Assembly (NCBI RefSeq): GCF_963576675.1
Contig: NC_088911.1
Coordinates: forward strand, 86,519,256-86,583,255
Length of the DNA stretch: 64,000 bases
Direction of reading: 5' to 3'
From: Euphorbia lathyris
Lineage: Eukaryota; Streptophyta; Magnoliopsida; Malpighiales; Euphorbiaceae
Position numbers and translations under genes: made by a program. Numbering within the stretch: position 1 is the first letter of the stretch; every line of letters starts with the position of its first letter. The notes beneath the pieces are model-generated. The model was not told the DNA's origin. It ran no database searches and was given only the letters and a program-made list of their open reading frames with translations. Positions 41,928 to 53,129 of this stretch are shown piece after piece.

Positions 41928-43988
41928 GCGGAAATTCTATGTCGAGCTCACCGACTATAACGTAGCGCTTCTTGGGAGGCAACCCAAGTTTTAATAAAAC
42001 TTTTCAGGTTTATTTTATTTAGATTATACATTGATCTTTTAGTTTAGTCTTTTTAGTTTTCGTTTACGTTTTTTTTAAAAGTGTTCGTTTAAAAAAAAAT
42101 AAAAAATAAAAAATAAAGAAAATAAAGAAAAAATTATAAATAAATATTTTTTTTAGTTGTTTAGTTTTCTTTTATTTTATTTTATTTTTTTTTATTTTTA
42201 AGTTTTCAGGTTTAAAATAAAAATTAAAAAAAAAAAAAATAGCCCCAAGAGGCCCAGCTCGGCGAGCAGGGCGCTGGCGCCCAGCCCGCCGCTGGCCGCG
42301 ATAAGCAAACTGTTCGGGATTTTTTTTAAAATCCCGAACGGAGCTGAAAAATAATAATAATAATAAAAAAAAAAATTGGCACCGCAAATCATCAAATTTT
42401 TGGCGATTGCGATAAAATCCGTAAGTTTTCTTCTCCACCCTAACTTTTTGCACTTGTACTTTATGGTTTGTGATGCAATGTTGGAACTTTGCATATTTTT
42501 AGTGTGAGGAGGAGGGGTAGACAAACTTACAAAAATTGTATAATTTTTAAATTTTTGTTGCGTCGTGTCTAGTTCAGTTTAGCGTTTTTGGGTTTTATTT
42601 ATGTTTTGCATGTTTAGGACCTAAAACCGTGAACCTTCTTCGAATCTAAACTTCGTTATTTGTCTTTGAGGGCTGAGAACCGAATCTAAAATTGCATGAC
42701 AACTAGTTTAGGTGTGGGACACAACTCTTGTATCTGTAAAAGCATGAGCTAAGGTTTGCATTTAGACCCTACTTTTGAAGAAATGCTAAAATCATTACTT
42801 AGGTAGATAACTTAAGAATCGAAGGCATGTGACATTAAACTTGAGCTTGGGGAAAACTAGTAAACACAAAATTGAAACCCAAAGAATTGTGAGTTGAATT
42901 TGAGCCTAAGAGCGAACATCAAAAAGCTCTTTTTCTAGACATTTTTGTGTGAAAGCTTTGACTTGTGGAAGATTACAGATTTTGCACCTAATATTGTGTT
43001 GAACCTACATGCGATGGTTTGAGATGATAAACGATGAATCAGCCTCATTAGAATTAACCATTTTCTTTACCTTATTTTTTCTTTTTCATCCACTCTAGGA
43101 AGCCCCTTTGAGCCTATATTTTTGTAGTTTATAGATTTTTCTTTCGTTCTAACCTGTTTTTGCAAACCACAACTTGGTTTGCTACTTAACCCAATTTCTT
43201 GTGCAAAGCTCAAATAGAGCCTTTGTTTTCTTCTAGCGCTTTATCTTTGTTTATGGCATTACAGTAGCAAGCCAAAAGGCTAAAAAGTGAATGAGCATCA
43301 TTATCCCAAAAAGAAAAAAAAAAGAGAAAAACAGAAAAAAAAAAGAAAAAGAAAAGAAAAGAAAAGAGACGAACAAAAGGGAAGAACTTCATTCCCCAGT
43401 TCTTAAAAATAAAAAACGTCTCAAGAAAACATCCCAAAAAGAAAATAATAAGGGATGAATAAAAAGCTCAGTCACTTCATATTTGCTAAAGCCATTTAAA
43501 CTGAGTTTTTATAGCGCTAGAACTATTAACTCTTGTTGTACCTTTAACCCTCTAACCACATTACAACCCCGATTAGAGGCTATTTTTGATATCATCGGAA
43601 TCATATAGCATAGTAGAGGAACGCGGATGAACGTGCAAAATCAACGTAATCCTAAGCAAGAACATAAGCCGAGAGTAAACACTTTAGCCACCAAAATTGT
43701 GTGAAATGAGTGAACTACCTATGGTGAGGTGTTTTACTTAGCAATCCCCTCAAGCTCGTTTAATTGAACATGTGTCCTTTTGCTTAAAACTATGACCTAT
43801 GATAATTGAAATGCGGCTTTTTGATATCGTGTCTCTACTTTGTATTTCTGAATGCATGTAATTACAGATGCTCGAAATTGTGTCAAACACCTAGTCAAAC
43901 CGGGAGGTTTTCTAGCTTGCTTGTGATTGCGGGTTTAGTTTTTTTAGTTTACTTGGGGACAAGTAAAGTTTTAAGTGCGAGGAGGTTT
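41928..43988 (+). other. Non-coding interior of the non-autonomous element
   Basis: AT-rich and A-rich low-complexity DNA (42070-42230, 43300-43370) without pol domains. A GC-rich palindrome unit occurs at 42257-42271, and GGAGGTT just before 43989 is the end of a polypurine tract (GCGAGGAGG). Short frames on both strands (such as 42172-42524 and 43806-44054) have no recognisable domain. Confidence 0.6.
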
Positions 43989-44404
43989 GATAGGGGTCAA
44001 AAACCCCTATCTTTGGGTACGGTTTTAGGACGGGTTTTAGCATTATTTTGTTAATAAGCGAGCAATTCTCGCATTTAAATGCTTTTGTGTGAGTTAGTTA
44101 TAAATTGGAAACGTTTTATTTACTTTTCGTTGTTTAGGCTCGTTTTATGATCAATTTAGGCAAATACGGCCAAAATGGCATGCATATTATAATTCCGTTA
44201 TCTTTTGAAGCTAATTGATCCGTCAAAACTCGCACCAAACGAAGCGTTTGCTCAAATAAGCGATTGGCGGGTCAATTTAGCCCTTGGACTAATGTTGTTT
44301 GGAGTTTATGTGCGTGTGCAGGTTAAAACATGATCAATTTCAGGCAAAAATCGTGTCTCAGGGACCCCCGGCAGTCGCTCGGCGAATTGAGCATCGGCGC
44401 GCAG
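43989..44404 (+). repeat. 3' LTR of the non-autonomous element, first 416 bases
   Basis: It starts TGATAGGGGTCAAAAACCCC and follows the 5' LTR with few differences until GGCGCGCAG, where SIRE-B begins at 44405. The remaining part of this particular LTR is not found next to SIRE-B. Confidence 0.85.
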
Positions 44405-45751
44405 TGTTGGTCCCTTGTAAGGTTGCAAAGATAGTTCCAAGGGGGGGTTAGGAACTATTTTACCCTTTTTAAGTAATTAGGGCAAACTTCTTTTTCTTAA
44501 GAAGAAAGTATATGACAGCGGCGCTGAGCAATCAGCAAGACACTGGCTTAGTCAACTGGTGACTAGGTCAGTTTCGTTGCTTAAGTCAGGAAATAGCACT
44601 TAGAGTCTATTCCTGAACTAAGTCGTTTGCAGCGCACAACTCAGCTTGACCTCTTTTACTTGGTCAGTTTTAGTTTGTTTTAAGCAAGCAATGTATTAAG
44701 GAGTTAAGGGTTAGAAATACTTCACTCAGCGGAGTTATCCAGGTTCGGCTTCTTCTAAGCCTACGTCCTGTCCCCGGAACACGTTCCGAGATTTCCAATT
44801 CACTACTGAGCTCTTTAAAGGTAGAGACTCAAAAACCCTTTACAAATCAGAAGCTGAGTATAACAAGAGTACCTTCCTCTATACCTCTACTCACTTCTAC
44901 TCTAATTCACTAAGTACTAAAACCGAGTACTCAGCTTCTCCTTTCTAATTCTAGAAATGATTAAGATTTGTCCTAAACAACAATTGCTAGAACACCTTAG
45001 ATGATTGAGGATCAATCACTCTAGACTTTTACACAGATGTGAAAATTGTCGTGTAAGATTTGCTTTGCTTTTGGATGCAGAACTTTTGTATACTTTTGGT
45101 CAGCGTAACGGCTTTTGCTCAAAGTTCTGTATAGAATAAGGATCCTGAATGCTCTATTTATAGAGAGCTGTGAGAGCTTCTGGTTATTTCGAATTTCGAA
45201 ATAACCGTTGGAGGGAAACGGCTTCATGTCGTTTTCACTCAGTCTGTTCAGCAGTTCTCTTAGCCAATCAGATTCTAGCATCTTCTGTTCTTCGATCAGT
45301 GTGGCAGTATGTTCCTCCAAATCTGGTAATGTCAAACAGACAGCTTCCTGCGTCTTCTGTTCTTTACCAAAAGAGGAAATACTTGGTCTGGAAGTTGCTT
45401 TGTGGTCAGCGGTGTCTTGTACGTTTTGTCGAGACAGCTCAGCAGCTTCTTACCGAAGTTATCTACGTGGATCTTCTGGATCCTTCATTGCTGAGCTACG
45501 TTTCAATACTCAACGGCAGCGTTTTGTAATACGCGGGCTGAGTGATCTTGGCCTTGTTTGACTTGGGCTTTGACTTTCATATAGGGCTTGGGCCTTATGA
45601 TCTTTATGTCTTGTAACAATTATAAACTCAACATTGAACACACACATTAGTAACAATAAATCAAAGCATTTAAACTTAGTGTGTTATAGAATATTTAATT
45701 GTACTTAAATAATTTTGTCAAATCAAAATCCTGTGGAAAGGTGTTTCAACA
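44405..45751 (-). repeat. SIRE-B 3' LTR
   Basis: It starts TGTTGGTCCCTTGTAAGG and ends GGTGTTTCAACA, followed by the polypurine-tract complement AACTCCCCCATTTTGATG. TATAAATAG on the minus strand (near 45155) is intact. It is closer in its first bases to the solo LTR at 10370 than to SIRE-A. Frames at 45021-45561 are LTR sequence. Confidence 0.9.
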
Positions 45752-46269
45752 AACTCCCCCATTTTGATGTTGGCAAAACTATTCAGCAAGGAACTCAGCA
45801 TTGAGCTCCCCCATGATAGTTGACCTATTTGACTAAGTAAACTCCCCCATCAGGGTTGAGCTACTGACTTAGATTTATTCTAAACATTTTAAGGTTTAAT
45901 TGAATAAGTCTAAGATCAGTTTCAAGTATAGGTCAGCTTGTGGGATATATTCTATTTTACTCAGTTTTAGCGGAAGTGTAGTATAGTAAAAGAGCGCTGA
46001 GTAATTAATTTGTTCAATGGTTGATTTTAGACAAGTTCAAACATTAATTTTTACGCAGCATACATTCAGCAGGTATTTTACTCGTTTACTGAGTTCAATT
46101 TGTACTTAGAAGATGCATTCATAATACTTAGCATGAAAGGATAAATAACACAAGTTGAGTCGACAATGCATGCAGGTATTGTATTAATTAACATAGGCTA
46201 GTCAGCATACATAATACATGTTACAAGAAGGAAGAAATAAGCTAAGTGTAAACTAAGTTTTTTTTTTAT

Positions 46270-47384
46270 CTATTTCTTCTTCTTTTGCTGACTGCCTTCA
46301 CCTTGAGTTCTGCGCTGATCTTTCTTCTCCCACGTTTTGCCAGCACCGGGTGGAGGCAACTTGAAGGAATCCAAAAGAACAGCTCTGGAAAGCTCAGCAG
46401 AGAAGGTTTTCAAACGATCGGCACTTTCGTCTATGCCATCAAAGATAGGAGCACCGTTGCTGAGGACCTCAGGACTAATACGGATATCAGTAGCACTGAG
46501 CATACTGAGTACATAAGCTTGTCCTTTTTCCAGCCATGTAATTGTGTCTGTCAGCGCAGCAAAGGAGTTGTGATCTCAGATCCTTTCACACAGGTTTCTC
46601 CTTGTAAGTCAACCTTGTGGTCAGCTAGAATCTTTGTGATCAGCGAGCCTAGCCTTAGATTGTTCGTGCTGCGCAGGAATCCAGCTATTAGAAACACTGG
46701 CATGTTTATCGGTTTGTAGGTCAGCATGTGTCAGATAAAGCACATCTCGAAGTGGGAGGCTGAGCTGGTGCAGTTGACCTTCTGGTAGATCAGTTGGACC
46801 AGCAGGAAGTGGGCCATCTTCTGATGCTGACCCATGGACGAGCTGGATACTTCTCCAATGTACCCAGCAGGCTTACAGAAGTTTTCATCATAGTAGATGT
46901 CCTCCTGATCACCATTTCTTCTTAACTCAGCACCCTCAGTCTTGAGGCTGAGTAAGGATCCCAAGTACGTTGGGTTGATGAAAATGGTCTTTCCCCTGAC
47001 TTCAGTGACTAAGTAGTCATGGTCCTTTGCGTCAGCTTTGAGGTTATGGTAGAATTCCATAACCAGGTCAGGGTAGGTGGGGAATCATAGGGAGAACAAC
47101 TCAGTCCAGCCATTGTTCTTTATCCAGTCACAGAACGGTTGTTCTGAGTCAATGAAGGTCTGAGATACCCAGCGAGAAGGTTCCACTTTCCATTCTCGGA
47201 CATTCTCGAATACGCGAATGTACTGTCTAGGTTTAGCTGGTTTTCCCTGAGCTTGAGTGGCTTTTTCTTTTCCATGTCCAGTAGCTTTGGATGGAGAAGG
47301 CTGAGTCGAGGTTTTGTTTGTCTGTTCATCGGTGGTGGCCTTGGAACGACCGGCACCGGAGATGTTGAAGGAGGCTTGAGTCAT
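46270..47384 (-). pseudogene. SIRE-B third ORF with a large internal deletion
   Basis: The N-terminal part (47384-47085, 47060-46731) aligns by eye with the SIRE-A third ORF: EQPFCDWIKNNGWTELFS, DYLVTEVRGKTIFINPTYL, GEVSSSSMGQHQKMAHFLL. It breaks by a stop near 47085 and another after FEMCFI. After the segment ending at GSEIT (about 46570) it jumps to the C-terminal part (LSATDIRISPEVLSNGAPIF to a Lys tail), skipping the acidic and Gln-rich middle that SIRE-A has. N-terminal conservation suggests a folded domain of the kind labelled putative plant transposon protein. Confidence 0.75.
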
Positions 47385-47855
47385 TTTAGGAGTTCTGAAG
47401 TTCTTATGTTCTTAAGGAAATTCTGAAGCTTTTGAAAGTTCAGTACGCGTAAAGAGAAGGTAGTGGTGAAATACCCACTATTTATAGATTTTTAATTAAG
47501 GTTTCCGTTTGAATTTAGGTCGGTTTTGCCCTTGGGTTGTCCAATCGGCAGAAACCCTGACATTTATGACACTTTATGACATATTCGGTGTATGCGTTGT
47601 ACAGGTGTCATTACGCGTGCGTTTGCATTGACTGCTAATGATTACCTTTACTCAGCATTTGTTGGTACAAACGTTTCATATTCTGAGTAGTCAGTTTTGT
47701 GCAACGGATAGTGGGAGTAATTAGTTACTCGGTCTGAGATAACTTACTCAGTGTGCATTAGTTACTGTGCATGTGATTTTGACAGATATTCTTTAAAACA
47801 CTCAGCATGTTAACATTCATTCAGCATGCATTATATCACATTTTTACTTAGGAAT
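47385..47855 (-). other. SIRE-B spacer between pol and third ORF
   Basis: Non-coding; includes a leader-like stretch with CTATTTATAG near 47468-47477 (complement TATAAATAG), a possible promoter for the third ORF on the minus strand. SIRE-A has an equivalent CTATTTATAG at 56040-56049. Confidence 0.45.
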
Positions 47856-50800
47856 TTAAGACAGTGGATTAAACATACCAATGGCTTCTCTCAGTATGCT
47901 GAATTGCTCTCGTGCTAGAGGCTTTGTAAAGATATTAGAGAGCTGCTCATTTGTTGGCACATAGGTCAGCTTGATTTCTTCCTTGAGTACATGATCTCTG
48001 GTGAAGTGATGTCTTATGCTGACATGCTTCATCCTGCTGTGCTAGATTGGGTTCTTTGAGAGGTCAATTGCGCTTTTGTTGTCGCATTTAACTTCAATTG
48101 TCTTTGTTTGTACACCATAGTCTTCAAGCTGTTGCTTAATCCATAGGACTTGAGCAACACAGCTTCCAGCAGCAATGTACTCAGCTTCAGTGGTGGACAG
48201 GGCTACTGACGCCTGCTTCTTGCTAAACCAAGATACAAGACAGCTTCCTAGGAAATGGCATCCTCCAGAGGTGCTTTTTCTTTCCAGCTTGTCTCGTCCA
48301 TAGTCAGCGTCAGTGTATCCGATGAGTGTAAAGTCATGAGTATTTGGATACCACAAGCCTGCATTTACTGAGCTTTGCAAATATCTAAGGATTCTTTTTA
48401 CAGCTATGTAATGAGATTCTTTAGGGTTAGATTGGTATCTAGCACAGTAGCATACTGAGAACTGAATGTCCGGCCTACTTGCTGTTAAGTAAAGTAGAGA
48501 GCCAATCATACCTCGGTACAACTTGCTGTCTACTGACTTACCATTTTCGTCAGCGCAGAGGACAGTGTCAGTGCCCATAGGAGTGGATATTGGCTTACAA
48601 TGTTCTAGTTCATATTTCTTCAATATCTCCTTGGCATATTTAGCTTGACTGATGAATATGCCATTCTTTCCTTGTTTAATTTGAAGTCCAAGGAAGAAGT
48701 TGAGTTCTCCCATCATTGACATCTCGAACTCAGTCTGCATTTGCTTACCAAATTCCTTGCACATAGATTCATTAGTAGCACCAAATATAATGTCATCTAC
48801 ATATATTTGAGCCAGCAGGGTATCTTTACCCTTTCTCTTAATGAATAAGGTTGTATCAGCTTGACCCCTGACATAGTTTCTAGTCAGTAAGAAGTTGGTC
48901 AGCTTCTCATACCAAGAACGTGGTGCTTGCTTGAGGCCATACAGAGCCTTTTTTAATTTATAAACATGGTTTGGGAACTTAGGATCCTCAAACCCTGGAG
49001 GGTGATTGACATAGACCTCCTCGTTTATTACTCCATTAAGAAATGCACTCTTAACATCCATTTGAAACAATTTAAAATTCATATAAGATGCATATGCACA
49101 TAAAATCCTAATTGCTTCTAGCCTTGCCACTGGGGCAAAGGTCTCACCATAGTCAATACCTTCTTGCTGACTATAGCCCTGAGCTACAAGCCGTGCTTTG
49201 TTTCTGACTACGTTTCCTTGTTCATCCAGCTTGTTCCTGAAGACCCATCTGGTTCCAATGGTCTTCTGGCTTCTTGGATGTGGCACTAGCTCCCATACAT
49301 CATTCCTTCTGAATTGGTCGAGTTCCTCTTGCATGGCATTCATCCAGAATTCGTCATGCTCAGCTTCAGCAAAGTTTTTCGGCTCCTGAACTGAGACAAA
49401 GGCTATATTGCCGAGATACTTCCTGAGTTGATTCCTTGTCATCAGGGTATTTCCAGCTGAGTCAAGAATTGCATTTTCTGAATGCCCTCTTGGGACTCTT
49501 ATCTCCTTAGGTAGATTTGTGTCTTGTTCTATTCATGTTTCAACATTCTCTGCAGAAGTAGATTGGTCAGCGAAAACAATCTTAGGTTCACTCTTACTCT
49601 TGGTCAGCCGCTTTGTGAAGGACTCAGTAGCTGGTTCTTGATCAGCAGGTGCTGAGTTTGGTTCATCTTCTGTCAGCTGCTGGTATCTTCCTGCAGGGTC
49701 AGTTTCATCGACTTGCACATGTATAGACTCTTCTAATACTTGGGTTCTCTTATTAAAAACTCTGTATGCTTTGCTGTTTGTTGAGTAGCCTAGAAAGATA
49801 GCCTCATCAGCTTTTGAATCAAATTTGGCTAAGCTATCTTTGGTATTTAAAATGAAACATCTACAGCCAAAGGCACGAAAGTATCCAATGTTGGGCTTTC
49901 GTCCTTTCCAAAGTTCATAAGGGGTTTTCTTAAGTATAGGTCTAACTAGAGCCCTATTGAGAATATAGCATGCTGTGTTAACAACTCTCCCCAAAAATAC
50001 TTTGGAAGCCTATGCTCATCCAGCATTGTCCTGGCTATTTCAACCAGAGTTCTGTTCTTCCTTTCTACAACCCCATTTTGCTGAGGTGTTCCAGGAGCAG
50101 AAAAATTATGGTCAATGCCGCTGGCTTCACAGAATTCAACAAAGTTTTGGTTTTTGAATTCTCCACCGTTATCACTACGGATATGAGCTAATTTTAGGTC
50201 TTTTTCATTTTCAATTTTTCTAACCAAATTTGAAAATGTCTCAAAGGTCTCATCCTTGCTGGTCAGCAAGATAACCCACGTATACCGAGAGAAGTCATCT
50301 ACAATGACCAAGGAAAATCTTCTTCCACCCAGACTCAGCGGCTGGACTGGACCAAAGAGATCCAAGTGTAGTAACTCTAACGGACGTTTAGTTGAGACAA
50401 TGTTTTTACTATGAAAAGATTGTTTAGTTTGTTTTCCAGCTTGGCAAGCGTGGCATAGTTGATCTTTTTGAAATTTAAGTTCAGGCAGTCCCTCAACCAA
50501 TTGCTTTCTTGCTAATTTGGCCAGGAGGTCCATGCTTACATGACCAAGTCTCCTGTGCCATAGCCAGGAATTTTCTTCCTTTGTGACTAAGCATACAGTT
50601 TTTGAAAACTTCTTTTCTAGGTTCAGCATGAAGACATTGTCTATCCGAGGGGCAGTTAAAATTAACTCATTTGTTTTTCCCTCATATATTTTACATCCAG
50701 TATCATCAAATATAACTTTTCTCCCATTATCACATAGCTGAGCTATGCTGAGTAAGTTATATTTGAGTCCGCTGACTAGGGAGACAGATTCAATAGTGGG

Positions 50801-50947
50801 ATTACCTCCAACGGTGCCTGATCCTACTATCTTACCCTTTCTGTTGTCTCCAAAACTTACGCTTCCTCCTCGTTTACGTTCAAACGTGATGAACTGAGTT
50901 TCATCACCCGTCATATGCCTTGAGCATGCGCTGTCAATATACCACAT
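47856..50947 (-). pseudogene. SIRE-B pol: protease, integrase, reverse transcriptase, RNase H
   Basis: On the minus strand: protease motif WYIDSACSRHMTGD near the start, integrase zinc-binding region (HRRLGH ... CHACQAGKQ), integrase core (LDLFGP, DNGGEF, ending with QQNGVVERKNR), reverse transcriptase ([42 protein letters not shown]) and RNase H ([33 protein letters not shown]). A frameshift lies in the integrase near 49946-49994, another break at about 49440-49535, and a TAG after DLSKNPI cuts off the last 60 or so residues ([16 protein letters not shown] onward, to 47856). The YVDD box is intact. Confidence 0.92.
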
Positions 50948-50988
50948 TTTTTACTTCTCGGCACATCTCAGGCTTACCTGCATTATGA

Positions 50989-52329
50989 TCAGTTTCCTTT
51001 AGGTACCCAATTCTTTTTGGGTCCTGACTTGTTAGGTTCAACAGGTAAAGCATCATATTTTATTTTGTGGCGACATATATTGATAGTATGGCCACTTTTT
51101 CCACAGAAGTCACAACTGGCCTTCTGTTTAGGATTCTTTACTGACTTGTCAGCACCCCAGTGCTGAGCGTGCCAGCACACCTTAGTGGTGTGTCCTAACT
51201 TCCCACAAAAGTCACACTGGACTCTTCGCTGGGGATTTCGTCTCTGCTGAGTACCTTGGTACTGAGTACCTTGGTACTGAGTACCTTGATACTGAGTTCT
51301 CAGAGGAAAATTGTTTTTGTTTGGAACCTTTAATTAGTTCTGAATGGTTGTGACATCCTTCCTCAGTTTCTTTGAAACTGACTGGACTTCAGAGACAGAC
51401 TCATGAATGGTTTTCATATTTTCATGCAAAACTGAGTTGTCCTGAAGAAGGTATCTGAGGTCACTCAGTTTGACCTCTTCTACTTCATCACAGCGCCGGC
51501 TGAGTGCTTTAATCTTCTTGTTACACTTTTTGACAAGTGTATAGAGATCACTCAGGGCATTACCCATTTCATTTCTGAGTTGAGAGAGTGAGATTACCTC
51601 ATTAGATTGCTCTTCATTATCTGACTCATCAGATTGGTCAGCATGCTCAGAAATGCATGGCTCAGCAAGTTCGTCAGCCATGAAGCATATCTTCGCTGAC
51701 TCTGTGGCCTCAGCTTCAGTTGATGAAGAATCATCACTGTCACTCCATGTTGCCAACATTGCCTTCTTGCCATTCTTTTTGTCTTTCCTCAGCGTTGGGC
51801 AGCTTGACTTGATGTGGCCGGTTTGATGGCACTCAAAGCATGTAATGGGCTTTGAGCTGTCCTTCTTGAATTTGCTGTCACTTGAGTCAGCCTTATATTT
51901 ATCAAATTTTCTATAAGGCTTCTTGGAGTATTTGTCATTTCTTTTGAACAGTCTCTTCATTTTTCTTGTAAACATTGCCATCTCCTCATCGTCAGTTGAG
52001 CCATCATCAGTTGAATCAGCTTTCATGACAAGTGACTTCTGCTTCTTGTCTTCGGATTTTTCCTTCACCTCGAAATTCTTCATAGATATCTCATGAGTCA
52101 GCAGTGAGCCGATAAGTTCATCATATTTGTAGGTGGTTAAATCCTGAGCTTCTTCAACGACTGTCTTCTTGGCTTGCCAGTCTTTAGGAAGACTTCTGAG
52201 TATCTTCTTGACTTGTTCTTCCTCAGTGAAGATTTTTCCAAGTCTTTTGAGCTCATTTATGATGTTGGTGAATCTTGCATTCATTTCAGAAATCCCCTCA
52301 TCATTGTTCATTTCGAACAGCTCATACAA
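50989..52329 (-). pseudogene. SIRE-B gag, N-terminus missing
   Basis: The frame enters at 52329 with MYELFEMNNDEGISEMNARF, runs through the UBN2-like Gag region (IINELKRLGKIFTEEEQVKK), a first zinc knuckle CFECHQTGHIKSSC, an acidic Ser/Asp-rich part, a coiled-coil-like part, then (after a stop near 51334) two more knuckles of C-x2-C-x4-H-x4-C form, the last being CDFCGKSGHTINIC. Three 15-bp tandem repeats at about 51247-51296 encode TQYQG units. It ends at a TGA at 50989. The part before MYELF is absent because of the junction at 52330. Confidence 0.88.
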
Positions 52330-52330
52330 T

Positions 52331-53129
52331 GGAGGCTGACTGGATTAGATTCTGCACTTGGATTTGTGGAAGAGGATGATCGGCAGAATGTGTTACTTGC
52401 TCAGAGTCAGGCTGAAGCTGACTGGATTGGGGAAGTTGAGGAAGTTCAGTATTGACCTGAGCAGGTATTTCCTTAGCTTGCTCAACATGTTGAGGAGCAG
52501 GATCTTCGAGCACTTGCTCGGCATCATTTTGGCTTGGGGAAGAGTTAAGTCGGCATGTTCCTTAGGATTAGAAACAGAGGCTTGATTTTCTTGTTGCTTT
52601 GGTGGAGACTCAATAGGGTTATAGAAGAACCTAATATGCACATCTGATAGGTCAGTGATTTCATCCCTCAGAGGCGAGTCACTTATTAGGTCAATGACTG
52701 GGGATCGATGTGCCTTCTTCTTAAGTCTCCTTAATTTCTTGGTCTTTGGAGGAGAGGGGTCAGCAGGAATAGACTCAATAGAGTCAGCAGGTGAAGTTTC
52801 CCTTTGAACAGTGTGTTCCTTTTCTGTTGGCTCAGCTTCTTCCTCTTCAATCTCCTCAGTGTAAATTGTGCCATGTTGGTCAACATCTGATGACTCATCA
52901 TGCTCATCATCCACTGTTTCCTCATTATCGAACTGACCACCCAGTTTTTCTTCATCTTGTTCAACCTGTGGTTGGTCAATATCAACGCCAAGACTTCGCA
53001 CATAATGAGAGTCTTCAGAAATGACAACTCCTAGTGGTGCAACGTTGATAGGACTTAACTCATAAGAGATCCTCTTCTTCTTCCTTAGTGGATGCTCATC
53101 ATTGTCCTCATTCTCTTCTACCTCAGGCT
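52331..53129 (-). repeat. Duplicate of the SIRE-A third-ORF segment 38763-39560
   Basis: The sequence from TGGAGGCTGACTGGATTAG onward is nearly identical to 38763-39560, with only scattered substitutions, and encodes the same acidic segment (EENEDNDEHPLRKKKRIS). It is joined on the left directly to SIRE-B gag and on the right to an LTR with the same AGGCT flank (53125-53129) as at 39556-39560. Confidence 0.9.

Larger units (their letters stand above)
44405..52329 (-). mobile_element. SIRE-B: truncated second SIRE-type copia element
   Basis: Minus-strand element in the order (from its 3' end) LTR 44405-45751, third ORF, pol, gag. It is inserted in the 3' LTR of the non-autonomous element. The sequence stops inside gag at 52329: the Gag N-terminus, primer site and 5' LTR are missing, and the next base belongs to the third ORF of SIRE-A. 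No target duplication can be paired for that reason. SIRE-B is a close relative but clearly diverged from SIRE-A. Confidence 0.88.

Noticed and set aside
46285..46719. 144-codon plus-strand frame
   Set aside because: Antisense to the SIRE-B third ORF; minus-strand translation matches SIRE-A.
50900..50950. DSA in place of the classical DSG triad in the SIRE protease as an inactivating change
   Set aside because: Both SIRE copies share it and I recall DSA in other plant copia proteins, so it is probably a lineage feature and not decay.
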